This document shows, piece after piece, positions 44,292 to 52,621 of a DNA stretch of 56,703 bases. Origin of the DNA: Chitinophagales bacterium. Its GTDB lineage: Bacteria; Bacteroidota; Bacteroidia; Chitinophagales; Chitinophagaceae. The stretch spans positions 1-56,703 of the forward strand of contig JAATFV010000004.1 in the NCBI GenBank assembly GCA_015655015.1, written 5' to 3'. Both the position numbers and the translations under genes were made by a program. The notes below the pieces were generated by a model. The model had not been told where the DNA came from. It searched no databases and was given only the letters and a program-made list of their open reading frames with translations. Each line of letters starts with the position of its first letter. Position 1 is the stretch's first letter.

Positions 44292-45416
44292 TCAAAGATA
44301 TTCCCACTTGTAGCCACCTGCCGTTTCCTGTTTGCCCTTTAAAGCGCCACTTATAGTTGAAGTGTTTACGCCAACTGCCTTTGCTGCTTCTTTTATACTG
44401 TCAAAACATTGTAGAGGTTTTCCTTCTTTTGAATATTGCCGGATAGATCGCTGTCTGTTTTTGGCGCGAAGGACTTCTCCATATTCATGACCGGATAAAT
44501 CGATCATGGCGGGGCCCTGTCCTTCCTGCCAATAAAATCCGCCGGCGCTAGCGCGCTGTTTTTGCATCACCCTGGATATTTCAGTATGTTTTATCCCTGT
44601 TGTTTTTGCCGCATCATTGATGGTAGGAAAAGTGGCAATACGGCGGCCATTTAGTTGGTATTGAGTCACTTTTTTGCCAAATGTTGCTTTATTTTTCTCC
44701 CGGTGTTGCGCAATTGCATCAAGCATAGGCGTTATATCAATTTTCGCTGCGCTACCAAATCTCCAGATAAAGCCACCGGCAGAGTACTCAGTGCCTCTTG
44801 CCCGGTTGCTGATATGACTACTACTAATCCCTGTCTTTTTGGTGGCAATAGCAATGCTGGGATACGTTTTAATCTTTTGGCCTTGCATGGAGTACTGTGT
44901 CACTTGTTTGTTGTTTGCCTGCTTTGATTTTGCGACAGCCCGTTTTCTTGTCTCCTCATCCGCAAAGACCCGTTCTTTCCGATTCAAATCAAATATGCGT
45001 TGTTGCTTTTCGGAAATAGTAGCCATGATTAAATTCGAAGGAGTAATATTTAAGGGATTTCCATCTTTGGCAAGTATCACCACTAAATCTTCATCTGATT
45101 CGATTGGCTTTTTAAAGCAGTGATAGACGAGCCTGGCTAAAGAGAAATTATATTTTTGTTTGTTTAAAGTAATTGTTGTTCGTAGGAAATGGACATTATC
45201 CTTCATAAAACTGTTTGGGATTTTCATCAGCACGGGTTTAATTATTTTCCCGGGTTTTATATACACCCTGCCATCACTGTATTCAAGTTCATATTCCAGC
45301 CTTTTGATTCGACCGTAATTCGAAACCTTAAAATACATTTGTAAACCTGGAATGTCCTTCCAGCGTTCTCCTTTTATATTCTGCAGTTCAGTATTTTGAT
45401 ATGGGTATTTTTTCAT
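44292..45416 (-). CDS. NUMOD4 protein with three NUMOD1 repeats and degenerate HNH_3
   Basis: 374 aa. The N-terminal NUMOD4 (YPYQNTELQNIKGERWKDIP) is followed by an HNH_3-like module in which the catalytic His position reads VVILAKDG, so Ala replaces His. Then come three NUMOD1 helix-turn-helix repeats at about 175-220, 245-295 and 320-374. Each has the form Q-Y-x(3)-G-x(9)-AxxxTGI and ends in GGFxW or GGYxW. Its N-terminus is clearly related to that of 1884-2999. Role: probably sequence-specific DNA binding without cleavage. It lies 98 bp upstream of jetA in the same direction, so it may belong to or regulate the Jet operon; this is inference. Confidence 0.82.
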   Translation of the reverse strand: MKKYPYQNTELQNIKGERWKDIPGLQMYFKVSNYGRIKRLEYELEYSDGRVYIKPGKIIKPVLMKIPNSFMKDNVHFLRTTITLNKQKYNFSLARLVYHCFKKPIESDEDLVVILAKDGNPLNITPSNLIMATISEKQQRIFDLNRKERVFADEETRKRAVAKSKQANNKQVTQYSMQGQKIKTYPSIAIATKKTGISSSHISNRARGTEYSAGGFIWRFGSAAKIDITPMLDAIAQHREKNKATFGKKVTQYQLNGRRIATFPTINDAAKTTGIKHTEISRVMQKQRASAGGFYWQEGQGPAMIDLSGHEYGEVLRAKNRQRSIRQYSKEGKPLQCFDSIKEAAKAVGVNTSTISGALKGKQETAGGYKWEYL

Positions 45417-45509
45417 TTCAAATTCAAGATAATCAATATTGGTTAAATGGGAGCCTACGAATCCGGTCGGCCCGAAAGTCTTCTGCGATTAATTTAAACC
45501 CGAATATAT

Positions 45510-45517
45510 TATATTTG
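45510..45517 (+). promoter_or_regulatory. -7 box upstream of the MSEYQ-family gene
   Basis: TATATTTG matches TAnnTTTG, about 67 bp ahead of the preferred ATG at 45584. It lies in the 158-bp divergent region shared with the NUMOD4 gene. Confidence 0.45.
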
Positions 45518-45583
45518 TACGCTATAAAATTTCATCAAGTTAAGCGACTTAAAATCTCTGGAAAAGATTTCATTATGGCACAT

Positions 45584-46117
45584 ATGAGCGAGTATCAGTT
45601 TTATGAATTCAGGGTAATTGATCGGGATCTTACAGAGAAAGAGAAAAGAGAGATAGGACGCTGGTCGAGCAGAACAGTTCCTACGGATTCCGGAGCTATT
45701 TTTACTTATAGTTATGGCTCTTTCCCGAAGAATTTGATGAGTGTAGTTGATCAATATTTTGATGCCCTATTTTATTCTTCTAATTGGGGTGATAAACGGT
45801 TGATCTTTAAATTTCCTAAAAAGTTATTTGAAAAGGCCGAAATCAGGGAATACCTTGTTCCTGAAGTAATAAGCGTTAAAGAGACGCGGAAACACGTTAT
45901 CCTGGATATATGTTTTTCTGATGAGGGCAACGGAGAATGGATTGAAGGAGATGGGAGCTTGTCCAATCTCCTTCCTTTACGGACTGATCTTATGAACAAA
46001 GATTATCGACTTCTATATTTAGTTTGGCTGCAGGCAAATTATTCTCAGGGAGAATGGGAAACGTCCGGAGACAGCAAAGAATTAGATGAAAACTTGAAAG
46101 TGTTTTTTAACAATTAG
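45584..46117 (+). CDS. Short protein of an uncharacterised MSEYQ-type family
   Basis: 177 aa from ATG 45584 (MSEYQFYEF), nine bases after a weaker ATG at 45575; the frame is open to 45401 but lies before the promoter. The family, which I recall only as hypothetical, starts with MSEYQYYEF and has YFDAxxYxxNWG; both are present (MSEYQFYEF and YFDALFYSSNWGDKRLIFKF). Family members I remember extend well beyond 300 residues, whereas this one stops soon after LLYLVWLQANYSQGEWE. So it is probably the N-terminal domain alone, either a natural short form or a 3'-truncated gene. No catalytic motif seen. Confidence 0.6.
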   Translation: MSEYQFYEFRVIDRDLTEKEKREIGRWSSRTVPTDSGAIFTYSYGSFPKNLMSVVDQYFDALFYSSNWGDKRLIFKFPKKLFEKAEIREYLVPEVISVKETRKHVILDICFSDEGNGEWIEGDGSLSNLLPLRTDLMNKDYRLLYLVWLQANYSQGEWETSGDSKELDENLKVFFNN

Positions 46118-46302
46118 ACTGATGCTAACTATGTGAAGAATAGTAAAAAAGGAATCTTCATTGGGAAGGCGGCCGGGCAGTGGAGGATATTAGCCGTGTA
46201 ATAGAGATCTTCTGGACGACACCGTGTCGCTGAAAGAACGAATATAAGCATGGAAAGTTCGGATGTCAAGCCTGTATCATACGATTTTAAAGGATTTATT
46301 CA
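46118..46302. other. Intergenic 185 bp
   Basis: No gene is visible between the convergent MSEYQ-family and LytTR genes. It holds a perfect 13-bp palindrome CGACACCGTGTCG at 46217-46229 without a T-run, so it is a poor terminator; significance unknown. Confidence 0.4.
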
Positions 46303-47415
46303 TTACCGGTCCAGCCAACTCTTGAATTCGGCTACCCTATTCTTGCTGATAACGACCTCTTCCGGCGCAGAAGGATGAGTAACCAATTGTAGCTGGTTTT
46401 TGCCATATATCAGAATAGTTTTAATGGAATTTACATTGACGATAAATTGCCGATTGGCTCGGTAGAAAATTTCGTTGTCGAGTTGTGTCATTAATTCATC
46501 GAGACTGGTGTTCACGGTGTGGCGCTGGTTTAGAAAAGTTTGCACAAAAATGCTGTTATTCGAAAGGAAAACAAAAGCTATGTCTCTAACGTCCAATGAT
46601 ATCATTTCGTCCCGTTGGTATGTGATCAACCTTTTGCGGATGCTTTCGGCCGCATTGCCTGGGAGGGCGTATGTTGCGTTATTTTGTTCTTCTTTCTTCT
46701 GCGACAGTTCCAGTTGGCGGTTGAGCGTCGTAAGGCTGTTGACTTCTTCGTTGAGCCGGAGAATTTCCTCTTCCATTTGCTCTTCGTATTTTTTGTAGAT
46801 CAGCCATATCAGCAAATAGCAGCATCCTGAGATTAGGATCACCATTGCTATTATGCCGGTCATGAACTGATGATAAAGGTTGTCCAGCTGGGATTGCAGA
46901 ACCACTATATTGGTGTGCGCGGCAACCATCCAATCGGTTCCTTTGACGGGATAGATGGTTACAATTTCAGAGCTGCGGTGTTTTGCTTCCGGAAATCTTC
47001 GTACTCCGGCAGCGGCCCTGCCTGAATGAAGGATATTGCTGAATGGCTTCCAGCGGCTGTTATCGACCAGCAAAGAATTGTCTTCATCGATCTTTTGCCC
47101 TACAAGGGCCGGATCGGGGTGGCAAAGCTCAATACCGCTGGTATCGTACATGCAAACGAACTCGCTTTGGGCATCGGTATTGACAATACTCTGCTGGAGG
47201 TTGTCAATGACTTTTTGAGGTGGCAGGCCATTTTGGAGCTGTTTTTCCAATAGTCGGCCAATCTCCCGGGTTTCACGCCGGCCAGATTCCATTTTACTAT
47301 TCCAGACAGCTTCTCTGGCCGTATGGTAACAATAATTAAGGATACCTATACCTGCTGCAAGGGTAATGATACTTATGGCGATAAATGATAATATAAATGG
47401 CTTGACTTTTTTCAT
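46303..47415 (-). CDS. Membrane-bound LytTR-domain regulator with extracytoplasmic sensor
   Basis: 370 aa. Membrane helix 1 at about 9-30, an extracytoplasmic single-Cache-like region (about 35-185, with CMYDTSGIELCHPDPALVGQ and VKGTDWMVAAHTNI), membrane helix 2 (about 189-212), a short coiled coil (about 215-245), then a cytosolic LytTR DNA-binding domain (about 262-370, with DVRDIAFVFLSNNSIFVQTF and FYRANRQFIVNVNSI). Role: a one-component signal sensor that binds DNA directly from the membrane. It is divergent from the cytochrome P460 gene with 167 bp between them, so it probably controls that gene. Confidence 0.88.
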   Translation of the reverse strand: MKKVKPFILSFIAISIITLAAGIGILNYCYHTAREAVWNSKMESGRRETREIGRLLEKQLQNGLPPQKVIDNLQQSIVNTDAQSEFVCMYDTSGIELCHPDPALVGQKIDEDNSLLVDNSRWKPFSNILHSGRAAAGVRRFPEAKHRSSEIVTIYPVKGTDWMVAAHTNIVVLQSQLDNLYHQFMTGIIAMVILISGCCYLLIWLIYKKYEEQMEEEILRLNEEVNSLTTLNRQLELSQKKEEQNNATYALPGNAAESIRKRLITYQRDEMISLDVRDIAFVFLSNNSIFVQTFLNQRHTVNTSLDELMTQLDNEIFYRANRQFIVNVNSIKTILIYGKNQLQLVTHPSAPEEVVISKNRVAEFKSWLDR

Positions 47416-47582
47416 CTTTTTTATAAGAGAGTGAAATTAATATCCTTTTGTCTATCCCTTTCGCCCCCCTCGTATTCCTCTTCGCTGGCCAATTTACCCC
47501 TTTCGCGATTACCTTGATTAATAATCATGTGATTTCCAGCAATTTTGAGTTTCAATCAATGACCAAAAAAACTAAATAAAAG

Positions 47583-48545
47583 ATGAAGAAGGGAATCCTT
47601 ATCACGTTTGTTATAGGAGGTATATTCGGGTTGATGCAATTATGCACTCCCGAAAAGATAGTCAGCCAACCGGCCAAAGATCTGGCGGGGGTGCCTAAAG
47701 AGATCAATAACATTCTCCGTAATTCCTGTTATGACTGCCACTCCTCCCAAACGAACCTGCGGTGGTACGACCGGATAAGTCCGGTTAATTTCCAGGTATA
47801 TGAGCATGTCAGGGATGGACGAAAGGCGCTAAATTTCTCTAAATGGGATTCTATGGCGACACCTGCCCAAAATAATACCTTATATTATGCGCTGAACAAA
47901 GTGCTGGAAAACGAAATGCCGTTGCCTTCATATTCATTTGTTCATGGTCAGGCCGGGTTGAGTGCAGAAAATATAGACATATTAAAGAAATATATACTTT
48001 CACGAACACCTCGAAAACCGACGGACTCAGCGCAGTTAATCGCGGTGGAGAAACAATACCCGGATTTAATAAAGGGAAATTCGGCTGTTTCTGCGAATGC
48101 AAAAGCTGCGCCCAATAGTATTGCCTATATTCCTGGCTACCGAAGCTGGAAAGCGGTGGGTACTACCGACCGATTTGATAATGGTACAATGCGTATCATT
48201 TTTGCCAATGACATCGCGGTGAAAGCGATACAGGAACGCAGGACGAATGTGTGGCCTGATGGCGCCATTTTTGCCAAAGCTGCGTGGAAGGAACAGGTAA
48301 ATGCAGACGGCAGTATAACCGCGGGTGCATTTTACCAGGTCGAATTTATGATAAAAGACGCAAAAAAATATAGCCAAACGGGGGGCTGGGGCTGGGCGCG
48401 CTGGCGTGGTGAAAACCTGACACCTTACGGCGCCAATGCGCTCTTCACCACTGAATGTATTTCCTGTCATAAGCCCATGCAGTTCAACGATCTTGTATTC
48501 ACCAAACCTTTAAGCCTTATTGCTTCTCCGGGTAAAAATAAATAA
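47583..48545 (+). CDS. Haem_bd / cytochrome P460-type dihaem protein
   Basis: 320 aa. N-terminal hydrophobic segment (about 5-21), then a Haem_bd domain with CYDCH at 49-53 and SSQTNLRWYDRISPVNFQV. The C-terminal part (about 165-315) resembles cytochrome P460/c'-beta: FANDIAVKAI, WPDGAIFAKAAWKE and GAFYQVEFMIKDAKKY, then CISCH at 292-296. So two c-type haems are expected, exported to the periplasm. P460 enzymes oxidise hydroxylamine or detoxify NO; the substrate here is unknown. The Lys in AKAAWKE may or may not form the P460 crosslink. The stop TAA overlaps the next ATG (TAATG). Confidence 0.87.
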   Translation: MKKGILITFVIGGIFGLMQLCTPEKIVSQPAKDLAGVPKEINNILRNSCYDCHSSQTNLRWYDRISPVNFQVYEHVRDGRKALNFSKWDSMATPAQNNTLYYALNKVLENEMPLPSYSFVHGQAGLSAENIDILKKYILSRTPRKPTDSAQLIAVEKQYPDLIKGNSAVSANAKAAPNSIAYIPGYRSWKAVGTTDRFDNGTMRIIFANDIAVKAIQERRTNVWPDGAIFAKAAWKEQVNADGSITAGAFYQVEFMIKDAKKYSQTGGWGWARWRGENLTPYGANALFTTECISCHKPMQFNDLVFTKPLSLIASPGKNK

Positions 48546-49027
48546 TGATGAAAAAAATATTCAGTATCAGTATTTGTACGGTGGTCTCTCTCTTTTTTGT
48601 CGGCTGTGTTTCCAAACCCAGTTTGGGGCTAAACGAAGATGCCTCCGTTCAGGTGACGGACGAGCTTCCGGAGAACCCATTATTGCTGCATGCTATAACC
48701 AGCAGTATCCGGCCTAAAGACAGTACAATGTCGACACTTTATGGTAATGACGCGGCATTCGTCTACGCTGGTAGCCATATAGACAGCCATTATACCGAAG
48801 GCAGCGTGCTATACGAAGTAACGTGGCGGCAGCAGCCCGACGAACAGTGGACTGGCGGTAACATTCCTGAAAGGATTCTTTGTATTACGCGTATCGAGAT
48901 TGTGGCTAACGGCCGACCTATCTACGCAATATATAAGGGGACACCCTTAAAAAAAATGAACGGCCTGCCGGAGGAAGGCGATAAGATAATGGATATCATA
49001 AGACAAAGGATGGCGATAGCACCGTAG
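48545..49027 (+). CDS. Lipoprotein partner of the P460-type cytochrome
   Basis: 160 aa. Signal peptide with lipobox LFFVGC (Cys about residue 21), so a lipoprotein. The mature part has GSVLYEVTWRQQPDEQWTGG and a basic C-terminal segment. It has no CxxCH. Its start overlaps the stop of the preceding gene by one base, so it is translationally coupled to it. I do not recognise the family with certainty; the repeated pairing with P460-type genes is my recollection only. Function unknown, likely linked to the cytochrome. Confidence 0.75.
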   Translation: MMKKIFSISICTVVSLFFVGCVSKPSLGLNEDASVQVTDELPENPLLLHAITSSIRPKDSTMSTLYGNDAAFVYAGSHIDSHYTEGSVLYEVTWRQQPDEQWTGGNIPERILCITRIEIVANGRPIYAIYKGTPLKKMNGLPEEGDKIMDIIRQRMAIAP

Positions 49028-49096
49028 GCCAATATCTTTCGAGGAACTGCGTCATTATGCATATTCGCGTTGAAAGCGGTGGATTATTGAAACTGA

Positions 49097-49252
49097 TCCA
49101 GTATTTCGTAAATCATCTCGGTCGACACAAGCATTAACTTTTATTATCGGGATCTTATAGGCCTTTCAGCTCCAATTTGACAATTCACATGTCATTCGTC
49201 CGTTTGGATCACCATCTATGAGAAATATTTTTATTGTCTTGCCAAATTTCAT
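49097..49252 (-). pseudogene. 5' remnant of a GIY-YIG/DUF4357-type nuclease gene
   Basis: From the ATG at 49252 the minus strand reads MKFGKTIKIFLIDGDPNGRM, then CELSNWS, an in-frame TGA, and KAYKIPIIKV followed by CVDRDDLRNTG. In Bacteroidota GIY-YIG family proteins I recall LFLIDGxPNGxxTAELSNWxGKAxKIPR, so TGA stands where Gly is expected. Sequence similarity stops after about 52 codons, so both a nonsense change and a 3' truncation are seen. No GIY or YIG residues remain. Confidence 0.6.
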
Positions 49253-49284
49253 TTTATGTATTTTGTTTTGAGACCGAGGTTTTT

Positions 49285-50030
49285 CTAGGTGGATATCCCA
49301 ATAAGCATCGATTTTAGCCAGCTAATGACAGTTGCAAATGGACTTCCAGTTTCTTCAACCATATTTCGATTAAAAGCGCTTTTTTCACTTTGGCTTATTT
49401 GATTTTCTAAAATTCTTTTTATCCTCCCTAGCAAAAGTTCATTCTTATTAATGACCTTCTTTATTTCCCTACCAATCACCATTGCTGCTATCTCCTGGAG
49501 ACTCACTTTATTCAGTTCTTCCTCGCTAGTCAGGAAAAGATCGCTGTGTTCGGTATAAATAAGATCCGCCTGAAGATCAAAGTATATATTGATTATGTTA
49601 GCAATATCCCTTGCATCCTTTAGTCTTTTTTCAGGCCTGTCATCAAATGCGATTAGCTTTAACAACACTATGGCCGGCAGTGTCGCTACCTTGAAAACAT
49701 GACCTGTCAGCATGGATACCTCTTCTGTCCCTGCTTTATATACCTCCATGAATCCATTCTCTTTGATATTGGTTAGCCCTGCTCCTGCTAAGCTGACGCT
49801 ATCGTCAATTTCTATTTCGCCGAAGGGTAGTATATCGACCTGTACTCCGGTTGGGCTAAACATTACAAAGGCATTACCTTTGGTGTCCTGGAAGTTTTTG
49901 TGATCTTTTAAAAACTGTCACGAGCTATCGCGCCAATCAGATAATAGTCGATATCTAATTGCCTGAAGGCATCTTCGAGTGCATCAAGCACGTCCTTTAG
50001 TTCTCCCTCCCTAACGCTATTCAAATTCAT
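49285..50030 (-). pseudogene. AbiEii/AbiGii-type nucleotidyltransferase toxin, internal deletion and frameshift
   Basis: An N-terminal part starts at ATG 50030 (MNLNSVREGELKDVLDALED then DIDYYLIGAIARD) and hits a stop three codons later (49913-49918). In a different frame from about 49919 the protein resumes (LKDHKNFQDTKGNAFVMFSP) and continues to 49285 (ALPAIVLLKLIAFDDRPEKR, then KDARDI). Between GAIARD and LKDHKN the family normally has about 40 residues with the catalytic nucleotidyltransferase motif, and these are missing. So the gene has an internal out-of-frame deletion. Its start overlaps the abiEi remnant by 14 bp, the usual order of type IV antitoxin-toxin pairs. Confidence 0.8.
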
Positions 50031-50709
50031 TTTTCAGGTACTTTTCATAAATCAATTCTGCCGTCTCCAAATTTCTGGGGTCATCGGTTATAACCAAATC
50101 TGCATATACCAGGAGCGGGGGGGCATATTTATTCTTTATTTCATCCTTCCAGAACTTTTGGTATATGTCCACGTTCCCATTTTCATCGGGTGCAAGCTTT
50201 GCTTTTATCATTATATCCATTTTGGGTACCGTGGTGTACAAGGTATAAATCTGAGGATGTAAATATTTAGTCATTTCCTCTGCGGCAGGTTCTCCACCCC
50301 ATACTGTCTCCTGGTTTTGGCCTTCAATGGCTTTCATATTACCAATTTGTTCGGGATGGAGATACCTGAAAGTACCGAGATGGAGCGCCGGTTTGAGTGT
50401 TTCCCGGTAACCTGCGATCCACCTCTCCAGTAAGGCTTTTTTATTTTTAAGAAGTAGGATTTTTTCATCCAGGGGAATTACAAAACCTGCCTCTCGTAGT
50501 CCCTCGATGATATTCTTTATGTTGCCGAGCGCGGTATCCGTTGCCTCAGCCAATTTGCGGTAAGTAAGATTGATGGCGTCTTTGTTCAAGAGCAAATAGA
50601 ATACCGTTTTAAGCCCTGTTTTTGTGAAGGCTCTATCTGTTGCAGGTTTTTCGTGCTTGGCTGGCTTATTCCCCTCCAGCCAGATGATAGTTCCATTTCG
50701 TAGGATCAA
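50017..50709 (-). pseudogene. AbiEi-type antitoxin gene, 5'-truncated
   Basis: 230 aa from a TTG; no ATG or GTG exists before the upstream stop. The remaining part (GTIIWLEGNKPAKHEKPATD, AFTKTGLKTVFYLLLN, LGNIKNIIEGLREAGF, then TVWGGEPAAEE and LLVYADLVITDDPR) matches the C-terminal two-thirds of Bacteroidota AbiEi-family antitoxins. As I recall these are about 320-330 aa and have some 90-100 residues before the 'GTIIWLEG' segment. That N-terminal part is missing, so the gene is probably a 5'-deleted pseudogene or an internally started fragment. It overlaps the broken toxin. Confidence 0.75.
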
Positions 50710-50904
50710 ACTCGGTGGATGACTGTGTTATTGATTGTAAAACAATAAGTTACGATATTAATAGCCATCGTATTATCAATCAATTGCTTGGTGCTGAAAG
50801 GATTTTCTCTTATTAATCCCTCATTTTCAGTATCTTTGCACAGAATCCTAAAAATAGCCCGCATAGAATCCTAAAAACAGTCCTGCAGGCCTAAATTCTC
50901 GTTT
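50710..50904 (+). promoter_or_regulatory. fic promoter region with TATCTTTG and 23-bp tandem direct repeat
   Basis: TATCTTTG at 50831-50838 matches the -7 box TAnnTTTG. Immediately after it, two 23-bp units lie head to tail, 50839-50861 and 50862-50884; each contains AGAATCCTAAAAA (50842-50854 and 50865-50877). The fic ATG follows at 50905. The repeats lie at and just after the expected transcript start, a position suited to an autoregulatory operator. Confidence 0.6.
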
Positions 50905-52425
50905 ATGGCAACTCCGGGTGAAAAGCTGGCTAACGCACTAGAGGAATTACAGGGATTGCAGGAAAAGGATCTGGTGGCAATAAAGTCAACTGAAATCAGC
51001 CGGGTAAACCGGGAATTGCTGGTGAAAACCGGTTATCTAAAAGGAGTATCTAAAGGCTGGTACACTCCAAGCAGGCCGGATGAACGACCTGGCGATAGCA
51101 CTTCCTGGTATAGTTCCTATTGGGAATTCTGTGGCCGGTTCCTTGACGAAAAGTATGGCAAGGATTGGATTGTTGCCCCGGAGCAGTCGCTGCAATTGCA
51201 TGCTGGTAATTGGACTGTGCCGAAGCAATTGCTGGTCCGGTCATCGGAGGGGTCAAATTACAACATGCCGTTGCCTCATGATACTTCCTTGTTCGTAGTG
51301 AAAACACCCTTTCCGCCGGCAGAGGTAGTGGAAGTTGTGCGTGGGATACGGTGCTATACCTTACCCGGTTCGCTCATCTTTTGCTCGCCCAATGCTTTCT
51401 CCCAAAATCCCATAGACGCCCGGACGGCCCTTGCGATGATTCGGGATGCTTCAGAAGTGCTCCATGTATTGTTAGCCAAGGGGCATACTACTTATGCCGG
51501 CAGATTGGCCGGCGCATTCCGCAATATTGGGCGGGATCGTATCGCCCAGCAGATCATGGATACCATGTCAACCGCAGGATACAATGTAAGGGAGGAAGAT
51601 CCTTTTGATACCAAATTAAATCTCAATTTGCCGCTTCGGGAGCGGTCTCCATATGTCAACCGTCTCCGCCTGATGTGGCATCAAATGAGGGAAGTCGTTA
51701 TTCCTCATTTCCCCCCGGCGCCGGGACTACCTGCTGATAAAGAAGCGTATCTCCAATCGATGGATAATTTGTACGTCAATGATGCCTACCATTCCTTGTC
51801 CATCGAGCGATACCGGGTAAGCCGAGAACTGATCGAGCGGGTACGCAGCGGGGATTGGGATCATCATAAATATGAGGAAGACAAAGGAGAACGAAATGCC
51901 ATGGCAGCAAGGGGATACTGGCAGGCATTTCAACAGGTAAGGGAGAGCATACAAAAAATATTATCCGGCGAAAGTGCGGGACGGGTAGCGGACGAGGATC
52001 ACGGGAGTTGGTACCGGCAACTATTCGAGCCGAGTGTGATTGCGGGTATCCTGAAACCGGAAGACCTGGCTGGTTATCGAACACATCAGGTCTATATCGG
52101 CGGGTCCAAACACGTTCCCATAAAGGTGGATGCCCTGCCAGATGTTATGCCCGTCCTGTTTGAACTCCTGGAATCGGAGCCGGAGGCTTCTGTGCGCGCT
52201 GTGTTGGGGCATTTTGTCTTTGTATTTATTCATCCTTATATGGATGGCAATGGCCGGATGGGGCGGTTCCTGATGAACGCTATGCTGGCTTCGGGTGGAT
52301 ATCCCTGGACGATTATTCCTGTGGAACGGCGGGATGAGTATATGCAAGCTTTGGAGGAGGCTAGTGTAAGGCAGGACATTGAGCCATTTGCTAGGTTTTT
52401 GGCGTATCTAACCAGTGAAGTGTAA
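50905..52425 (+). CDS. Fic-domain AMPylase with AbiEi-like N-terminal domain
   Basis: 506 aa. The C-terminal Fic core has HPYMDGNGRMGR (His about residue 443), matching HPFxxGNGRxxR, so the catalytic His, Asp and Gly-Asn-Gly are present. An inhibitory-helix motif S-x(3)-E is seen in HSLSIER at about 296-302, N-terminal to the core, which would make it a class II Fic protein. The N-terminal part (about 1-75) reads LVKTGYLKGVSKGWYTPS, like the winged helix of AbiEi-type antitoxins. Role: transfers AMP or another nucleotide to a protein Ser, Thr or Tyr. The promoter and 23-bp repeats lie directly upstream. The gene looks intact. Confidence 0.88.
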   Translation: MATPGEKLANALEELQGLQEKDLVAIKSTEISRVNRELLVKTGYLKGVSKGWYTPSRPDERPGDSTSWYSSYWEFCGRFLDEKYGKDWIVAPEQSLQLHAGNWTVPKQLLVRSSEGSNYNMPLPHDTSLFVVKTPFPPAEVVEVVRGIRCYTLPGSLIFCSPNAFSQNPIDARTALAMIRDASEVLHVLLAKGHTTYAGRLAGAFRNIGRDRIAQQIMDTMSTAGYNVREEDPFDTKLNLNLPLRERSPYVNRLRLMWHQMREVVIPHFPPAPGLPADKEAYLQSMDNLYVNDAYHSLSIERYRVSRELIERVRSGDWDHHKYEEDKGERNAMAARGYWQAFQQVRESIQKILSGESAGRVADEDHGSWYRQLFEPSVIAGILKPEDLAGYRTHQVYIGGSKHVPIKVDALPDVMPVLFELLESEPEASVRAVLGHFVFVFIHPYMDGNGRMGRFLMNAMLASGGYPWTIIPVERRDEYMQALEEASVRQDIEPFARFLAYLTSEV

Positions 52426-52431
52426 TCGGTA

Positions 52432-52611
52432 ATCATTATCACCACAAATAAAAAACCTGCCGAATGGGCTCAAATGCTTGATGATGAGGTCCTGGCAACA
52501 GCCCTGCTGGATCGATTGCTGTTCCAATGTGAAGTGATCAGCCTGAACGGGAAGAACTATCGCCTGGAAAATCGGAAAACAATTTTTGACCACTCTGAAT
52601 CTGTCCTTTAA
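52432..52611 (+). pseudogene. istB: IstB ATPase C-terminal fragment (IS21)
   Basis: An open frame of 59 codons without a start codon encodes [20 protein letters not shown], then [30 protein letters not shown] and a stop. The pattern SNKxxxxWxxxxxDxxxATAxLDRLLxxxxxxxxxGxSYRL is the C-terminus of IstB helper ATPases. The Walker motifs and rest of the gene are missing. Confidence 0.8.
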
Positions 52612-52621
52612 ATTTGCTCCC

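Noticed and set aside
46217..46229. Palindrome CGACACCGTGTCG as terminator or operator
   Set aside because: No T-run and no adjacent promoter for a gene; too little to call.
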